From assembly GCA_000729835.1 (NCBI GenBank), contig JFHB01000303.1, positions 1-27,345 of the forward strand: a DNA stretch of 27,345 nucleotides, written 5' to 3'. How positions within the stretch are numbered: the first letter of the stretch is position 1; each line of letters opens with the position of its first letter. Below the pieces are notes generated by a model. The model made no database searches and was not told where the DNA came from. It saw only the letters and a list, made by a program, of their open reading frames with translations. This DNA is from Atkinsonella hypoxylon (Eukaryota > Ascomycota > Sordariomycetes > Hypocreales > Clavicipitaceae). This document shows, piece by piece, positions 21,295 through 27,345 of the stretch. The position numbers and the translations under genes were made by a program.

Positions 21295-21456
21295 TCAGCC
21301 CTCTATCGAACGGCTCTCGGTGCTCTCGCTCTCTTCAGACGAGATGCTTAGACTTCGCCGGACTTCATAGACGAGTTTGTATATGCCGAACGATACGAGG
21401 GCCAGGATGATGAAAATGATGATGATGATGACGGCGATGACGTAGTTTCGTTGCAT
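21295..21456 (-). CDS. Candidate single-pass membrane microprotein, 53 aa
   Basis: ATG at 21456, stop TGA at 21297-21295. Four polar or basic residues (MQRN) precede a hydrophobic helix of about 22 residues (YVIAVIIIIIFIILALVSFGIY, with six Ile/Phe in a row). A basic KLVYEVRRS stretch follows, then a Ser/Glu-rich tail ending SIEG. This is a clean topology for a small bitopic protein, with positive charge just after the helix. The start has GCC before it. The frame is not matched to any family I can name. It lies between convergent Aim32 and tandem HP1, with a pyrimidine-rich (minus-strand) upstream region as a possible promoter. An unseen upstream exon is possible. Alternative: chance translation of a GAT-repeat-containing 3' region. 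Confidence 0.5.
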   Translation of the reverse strand: MQRNYVIAVIIIIIFIILALVSFGIYKLVYEVRRSLSISSEESESTESRSIEG

Positions 21457-21714
21457 GGCGCCGGCTTTGAGAAGAGCCTTTTGCTAGGAGCCAAAGGGGT
21501 ACCCAAGTAATTCCTGACCCCGTGGGAGAAAGAATTACTACGTCTTTTTTTCCTCGTCTCAACCGTGTGGTGCGTCGACGATCTCGGGACTGCAAGAGGC
21601 TGGCTGATTGCCCCAAGTGTAGTCTTAGTCTTAGTGGGCCGCGCCGTTGAAGCTATTCGCAGATTGAAGCAAGGCGAGACAGCAGATATGCGCATACGCA
21701 ATGGCGGTATCGAG

Positions 21715-21785
21715 AAAAAGAAGAAGAAGAAGAAGAAGAAGACGAAGACGAAGAAGAAGACGAAGAATAATAATAATAAAATAAA
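21715..21785. repeat. GAA-type purine microsatellite
   Basis: About 70 bases of almost pure purine, mostly GAA units with GAC variants, ending in AAT units. On the minus strand it is a pyrimidine tract about 260 bp upstream of the microprotein start. Confidence 0.9.
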
Positions 21786-22544
21786 AAGCCCGAGCTGTTG
21801 TTTGTCCAACGGCACAATGCAGTGGACAATGGGGGGATTCTTTGATTCTGGACTGGAATGCAGAGTAGAGCAGAGGATGGTGGGCGGATGCGGATGCGGA
21901 TGCGGCGTCGGTGTCGCTGATATAGCTCGTTGCCCTGCCACCGACTTTACGACTGGTTAATGAAAAAAAAAAAAAAAAAAAAAAAAAATTGGCATGGCTG
22001 GACTGGATGGACCCTTGGGCCAGCAGCCGCTGGTCGCCGGTACCAGGGGGGTGCCAGGCTCCTGAGGAATATTACAGGCTTCCAGTATTCCGTAGTTACG
22101 CTGTTGGTGCGCCTCTCACCACCGACCCAACCACCTTCCATTTCTTCAACGGCCGGAGCGGCGCATGGCCCATTGTCCGTCCCTATGCTAAATGCCGTGC
22201 GCGAAGGGACGGCGCTTTTGCTGAAATACAAACTGTTCATCACAATTTCTGTTCACTCCGTCTGCGATAAACTGCTACAGTATACAGTATCCTGGTCCCT
22301 ACCACGACAGCTCCGCTACGAGGCACAATGCCCGTCAAGCCAGCTCCAAGGCGGCGGGCGGACACAGCACAGGCCTTCATGTCTACATACATCATATCAT
22401 GCCAATGGCACCTACCTTGGGTAGGTAGGCAGGAATCTGTGAAGAAAGAAACGCACCCGCGAGAGTCCCCCGACTTCAAGCATGTTGCTACCAATGGTCC
22501 TGCCCACAATTCCATGAGCACACACCATTTATGACGAAGAGATG

Positions 22545-22650
22545 GGGAAAAAAAAAAAAAAAAGAAAAAAAAAAAGAGACAAAAAAGAGGTAAAAAAGAG
22601 GTAAAAAAGAGGTAAAAAAAATATAAAAAAAAGGCAAGCAAAATAAAAAA
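22545..22650. repeat. A-rich tract with AAAAAAGAGGT units
   Basis: Poly-A runs followed by three close copies of an AAAAAAGAGGT unit and more A-runs. It lies 3' of HP1 (T-rich on the coding strand), consistent with an untranslated or terminator region. Confidence 0.85.
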
Positions 22651-22675
22651 ACATCCCCCCCCACAGCTGCCTTCT

Positions 22676-23882
22676 TCACACTGACTTAGCATCATCCCTG
22701 ATGATCTTGACATGTCTCTCGTAGAACTGCAGCATCTGATTTTTTTTTTTTTGTACGTAACACTCCTGTCAGTAAATTTGCATATGAATAAGCCCGCAAC
22801 TGTCACAAGTCATCCGGTACCTACCTTTTGCGGGCACTTCTTGTAGATGACGGACGTGTCATGCTTGGTCTTCTTGCCGTTCTTCCAAATAAGATAGACG
22901 ACCAGGCGACCGCTGCCTTCGTCCTCACACGCGTCAATACTCGCGATTTCTTCTTCCCACGAGCCAGCCGGAGGCGCCCAGGGCTTTGGCGCCGATGCAG
23001 GAGGTGCTGATTCGGCTGGATGAGTGCCGTTCTTTCGTGGTCTCTTCGTAGTGCTTCCGCTAGCGTTCGGCGTCGCCCGCCCTCTTTTCTTGCCCTTCGC
23101 AGCCTTTTCCGTCTGTTCAAAGATCTTGTCTCGTCCGCCAATTGACGCGAAGTACTCGTCGAGGATCTCATGCGCTGATTCTCTGTTTGGGGCACTCCTC
23201 GTCAGCGGCGTATATTTTACCAGTAGTAGGCTGACTGCAAAGAGGGGGAGGGAGAGGGGGAGGGGGAAGACCAACTTCAAATTCTCTTCTGGTTCCCAGG
23301 TCAAGTCTTTCTTGGAATCGTATCCCTCCCACTTGACCTGGAATTTCAAGCTGCCCTACATCCTGCCGCATCAGCAAATTTTTTTTTTTTTTTTCCCTCT
23401 TTTTCACTCTTGTCGCCCGTGTTTGCCGGTAGAGAGAGTGGACAGCTTACATCCTCATCGATCATGTGATTTTTGACCGCCTCGACAATAAACCTGACAC
23501 TTGATCAGCCTCGGAGCCGGATACCACCAGGAAGCGTGCCCTCAAATCGCATACTCATCTTCTGCCATGTCTTCGTCGCCGTCCTCTTCTTCGTCCTCAC
23601 TGCCATTGCTCCCGCCTAGGTCTTTGCTAGCCGATACGGACTTGTTATCGGGCGTAGTGTCGCCAGCGAAAGAGCGCGAGCTGCGCGAGGCCCGAACTGC
23701 AACCGTCTCGTTTTGAAAGTCGGACGACTCATCGTCGCTGAGTGCTACGAATTTTTTTGTTAAAATAAACACATGACCAGCGTTGATGCGACGAGCTTCG
23801 CGATCGGCAGCTTGGGCGCGATGAGGAGCTTCGACGCGCCGCTCAGAACCGCGCATTGGCCGCATCACCTACCTGGAGGCAT
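22676..23882 (-). CDS. hpo: Heterochromatin protein 1 (chromodomain and chromoshadow domain)
   Basis: HP1 of 246 aa, related to Neurospora HPO and fission-yeast Swi6; it binds H3K9-methylated nucleosomes and bridges heterochromatin in the nucleus. Six coding exons: 23882-23873, 23744-23555, 23493-23451, 23355-23276, 23182-22825, 22735-22676; frames join exactly. An acidic N-terminus (MPPALSDDE, then an Asp/Glu run) precedes the chromodomain at about 65-118: EFIVEAV, KFQVKWEGYDS, TWEPEENL, with likely methyl-lysine cage Phe68, Trp90 and Tyr93. The hinge (127-180) is Lys/Arg-rich, a probable nucleic-acid-binding and nuclear import region. The chromoshadow domain, about 182-243, ends CPQKMLQFYERHVKII. 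The first coding exon has only 10 bases. Intron 4 (23275-23183) has a weak donor (GTTGGT), is 93 bp and stop-free in frame. Intron 3 carries a long A-run on the coding strand. Confidence 0.95.
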
Positions 23883-26800
23883 TTCTTCGAAAGGATCGGC
23901 CGCTTCGAAAGAAAGGGCCAAAAGCGATTGGAGAGGATTGATGCTGTAACGGTGCTACTAAGGGACGCAGGTTATGAAGCTGGTCGGTTATTACGGTGAA
24001 CAGCTCTGAACACGCTCGCGACCGAAGTGGAGGTGCGCAAAGTCATGTTCGCGTTGCGCCGCCACATGTGGCTGACTACTGAACGACAAGTGGCTTGCGC
24101 CGGGTTCTCGTTCTTGCCTAACTTCCGTACGGAGGGCAGGACCCTAATAAGGCACTAACCGTAACAACAAGATAAAGAGGGGTAGGTAACAACAATGACA
24201 ATGACGAGGTTAAAGAGTACTGGGTCAACATCAGTAACTTATCGAGCATCTTAGATATCAACAATACAGTTCAGACATCTGATAATAAACAGTACAAGTA
24301 CAGGTCACGTTTGTAGTACTTGCATACTATCATTGTGCGCTACCTTGATGCCTCAGGCAGCCTTAGATAGCAGCCACCTTTTGACTTTTCTTCCCAACTT
24401 ATGTGATGAGACCCAAAAAAGAAACCCACACACACCTCTTCGTGTTTCCTATCTAACCGATCGCAAGTCTCGCATCACGCTATAACCGATGTCACTTGCC
24501 TTGTCAACATCCGAAGCGCGTCGAGAACCAGAAACTACACCAAGGAGCCTTCTTCACAACTGCCGGTGCACGCAACCCCGTCTATCTGACTGAAAAAAAA
24601 AAAAAAAAAAGTGGCCGGTCGTTACTCGGTCCAGTCGAGTTGATCCATGTCAGCACTTGACAGCCCGGGATCGATACCCGCTAATGCTGGGGTAGACCAA
24701 ACCCTTCTCGGATAGTCGTGTCTAACGACGTGTTCTAATGGTGATCACTCCGCTTCACTCCCCTTCTCTTTCCTTGGCAAAGTTCGTCGGCCCCTTGCGT
24801 CGGCTACACTCGCTGCATGGCCCAATGCATCGGCTGCAGCCGCGAGCTTTTGACTTGAGCCTTCAATGGCCAGTGATGACGGATTGAAGCAAGGACCAGT
24901 ACTACTCCAACGCCAACGAGACCAGGCTTGTTGCAGGACTTGGTGGCCCGGACCTTAGACAGGGCGCGTCTTGCAACTGCAACTCATCACTTACAAATCC
25001 ACCGCCCATGCCTTCTGGTGGCCGCGAGTCGGCTGTTTCACAGCGAAGCGCCGACTGCGCCTCTGCGATATGCAGTGCACATGTAGTCGGCTGCCTGGTT
25101 TGCATGATAGACCTGAACGTGGGCTTGGAAAGTCACTTGTGTGCTGCTGCGGTATGTCAAGAGTATGTGATTTTAAAGATTGAGTCCTGGGATGTCAGTC
25201 TATTAATCCCAGTGACTTCCCAAAGCACATGCTGCGAGTGCCGAACTAGGTCGCTTGCTGCCTCGACGCGCCCTTGCCGGATCAAACAACCTTGAAGTGG
25301 TGGTGTTCTTCCTGCTCGTTGACGCCCGGTCGAGAAGTGCCAGTGAAGTCAATCCCGGTGTATAGTGTGGACGTGCCGAGTCTGACGATACTGTGTTTCA
25401 GTAGCGAAAATATCAGCTGTGCTGGGAGATGCAACATCTGCCCGTAATGCATGTAATGTCAGTCGTGTCCAAGATCTAACTAATGAAGACCTGACTGCAA
25501 AATCAAAGGAATCATGCTGTGGCATAATAGATCATCCCACCTAGAAAGGAAGGAAATGCATCGGAAGTAATTTCAAAATACTTGGGATCATAGGGATAGG
25601 CTCATATGTGCCCAGCTGGCCGAAAGTGGTTCACGCAAACGTTAGACAGCAGGGTGGTCTGCACCGTCTGCATCCGTGACGACAATATCTACAGCAATGG
25701 TGACAATACCCTCAGCCTCCTTGTCTGCCAACGACGAGAAAAGTCACTAAACAAGACACCTAGCCTCACACCCGCTCCTTGCACTAAAAAGCCTTCCACT
25801 CGTCATCCTATCGCTTCATCTCAGCACGTGGACGAAAAAAGTCGCGAGAGTTTGGAGTGACAGACGGGCGATGCGAATCAGATATGTGCTTACCACCCCA
25901 ACCACAGTCGGTACAAACGATAAGCAGCCGGATTTCGTTACCCCGGATGCAAACCTCTCTACCAGGCGGAGTAGGAAGCTCGCAGATGCAGGTCAGCGGG
26001 TTCCATGCTTACGAAACCAACTCGACTCCAGAACAGAAGTCGTGTTTTATCGAGGCAACGTTGTCTTTCAGGAGTTCAACCTGATTCAACGAAGCGGTAA
26101 TAAATGTCACCATTCGTTGTGCCCCCCTTAAGCACTATAAGTCCGGACGCACGGTATCCCACGGCCATGATGCAACCCTATTAAGCACGTAAGCTGAAAA
26201 AAAGCCCGACTTTCCGAAAACAGACCGCCCCGTCTTCTGATGCGCCAGAAATCCATCTCTGTCAGACGAGGCGATCGCAGAATCGATCTTGTCCGCCACG
26301 AACCCACACGCGGTAAAGAAAGGTTACGCAAGTGAACTAATCAGATTCCAGCAATGACCATGGCGCTATCTGCAATCTCATGGGGACGGAAGCTACAGGA
26401 GGTCTGGTGATGCAACTGGATATGAGTTTGTCAGCTTTGACTCCTGCAAGGACGAACTGAAATGCGTATGATGTACAGCAAGAGTTGTCACGTTGTTTTC
26501 TCAAGATGAATGTATTTGGAGGATAGGAAGCCTTCGAACTTCCAAGCAGGTTGCTTCGTCGCACAGTCTTGATGCGTCTCAGTAACGTCAGATTAGCGAT
26601 AACTCGACTGCCCCCTATGACCTACTTCGTCAGCCCGGCTTCACCGAACAGGTAGGACAGTTCACGATCCAGTTGCAAATGCCAAATATAACAGGTCACC
26701 TTCGCAACCGCCCAATACCACAATCCCATGTTCCCTCCAGACCACCATCTCGGCACGAGCTCTGGCAAAAGAGTTCCTAAAAGACCGTGTCTGCCTGCAA

Positions 26801-27345
26801 GTTGGGATCCAAGTCGTGTGTATCACCCCCTCCATTGCCTTCTATTCTTCCAAGCGCCCGCTGATTCGGCCGGAGCAGTGTGGCGCCGGGTCATACTGAG
26901 GATCGAGTGTGACGCTACCTTGCGCGGCCCAACCAATGCAACAGCATGGCCCGGCCGTGAGAAGGAACAAAGGGACCCAGTCCTGAGGCTTGAGATATGA
27001 GGTGGAAACACGGTCCTCCTATTTTCCGCAACGTGCATCACTTTGGAGCTTTTTTTTTTTTTATTGCTGCAGGGCGGGTTTATCAGGGAGGATGCAGACC
27101 TGCCTGCACTGCACGGGCGTCAACTCTAGGTAAGGGGGAACAACTTGCATGGCGCCTTGTTTCCCCTGGCCTTTGTGCATGGATTTCTTTCTCATGAATG
27201 TACGTACCGGGTGGACGAGACCAAGACTGGCTGTTCTCGTGACGTAGACCGACGCCAACGAGAGCAATTGCTTTGCTTCCCATCCAAGCGGGCGTTGACG
27301 GGCTCGGGGTCTAGACGACGTATTTCCTCCGCGCAACCACCTGGG
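23883..27345. other. Gene-sparse right flank, no recognised gene
   Basis: About 3.5 kb of balanced base composition with many stops in all frames; the longest open frames are under 100 codons and resemble nothing I know. The left part should hold the HP1 promoter. An A-run lies at 24592-24610 and a T-run at about 27050-27061. At the right edge the minus strand stays open from 27336 down to 27061, and a shorter frame (27283 down) reaches a GTACGT donor-like site near 27210, so a gene could enter from beyond the window; evidence is weak. A GGGATCGATACCC hairpin near 24666-24678 looks like a tRNA T-arm, but no tRNA folds around it. Confidence 0.5.

Larger units (their letters stand above)
21457..22675. 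other. Intergenic region rich in homopolymers and microsatellites
   Basis: About 1.2 kb without a recognised gene. It contains a GAA-type purine repeat (21715-21785), GCGGAT hexamer repeats (21888-21905), poly-A (21962-21988), a CCTACC-TTG-GGTAGG hairpin (22411-22429) and a long A-rich block with repeated AAAAAAGAGGT units (22545-22650). The last lies just downstream of HP1 and is probably in its 3' region. Longer open frames here come from these repeats. Confidence 0.65.

Noticed and set aside
21348..21941. Minus-strand frame of 197 codons with long Phe/Val runs
   Set aside because: Its hydrophobic segment is only the translation of the GAA/TTC microsatellite.
22240..22806. Minus-strand frame of 188 codons overlapping the HP1 3' end
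   Set aside because: It reads through poly-A/T tracts and overlaps the last HP1 exon in another frame; the HP1 exon is supported by family similarity.
24660..24715. tRNA T-arm-like hairpin GGGATCGATACCC
   Set aside because: No acceptor, D or anticodon arms can be paired around it on either strand.

Overview
This window looks like nuclear DNA of a filamentous ascomycete (Pezizomycotina, probably Sordariomycetes and perhaps Hypocreales; the class is inferred). Genes carry short GT-AG introns of about 60-130 bp (one of 251 bp), promoters are CT-rich, A/T homopolymers are very common, and there is one AT-rich island resembling repeat-induced point mutation (RIP). The proteins include a fungal Zn2Cys6-type regulator, an Apd1/Aim32-type iron-sulphur protein and an HP1 of fungal layout. 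I see no CRISPR array, operon, intact tRNA or rRNA gene, or intact transposon.

Layout, left to right. 46-1093 (-): 5' part of RAM1, the protein farnesyltransferase beta subunit, running off the left edge. 1094-6590: 5.5 kb with no convincing gene, rich in AGGTAGGT/ACCTACCT motifs. 6591-9143 (+): glutamine-rich Zn-cluster transcription factor of 824 aa. 10976-11726 (+): polyubiquitin with three units plus a terminal Gln. 12324-14525 (+): Etp1/BRAP2-like RING-H2 plus UBP-zinc-finger protein. 15445-17867 (+): Sct1/Gpt2-type glycerol-3-phosphate acyltransferase. 17868-19258: intergenic, with a RIP-like AT island and a possible Pol III A-box/B-box element. 19259-20562 (+): Aim32-like thioredoxin-like [2Fe-2S] protein. 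21295-21456 (-): a 53-aa single-pass membrane microprotein candidate. 22676-23882 (-): heterochromatin protein 1 with six coding exons. 23883-27345: 3.5 kb with no recognisable gene.

The genes are mostly unrelated housekeeping functions: prenylation, ubiquitin supply and ligation, glycerolipid synthesis, mitochondrial Fe-S protein, heterochromatin. There is no sign of a biosynthetic or defence cluster. Polyubiquitin and the RING protein are neighbours on the same strand and share a pathway, but nothing shows co-regulation. The least explained items are the 53-aa membrane microprotein, the regulator with an extended Zn cluster, the stop-free in-frame intron of HP1, and the Pol III-like unit beside the RIP-like relic. 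All exon boundaries were derived by hand from splice signals, reading frame and remembered family similarity.
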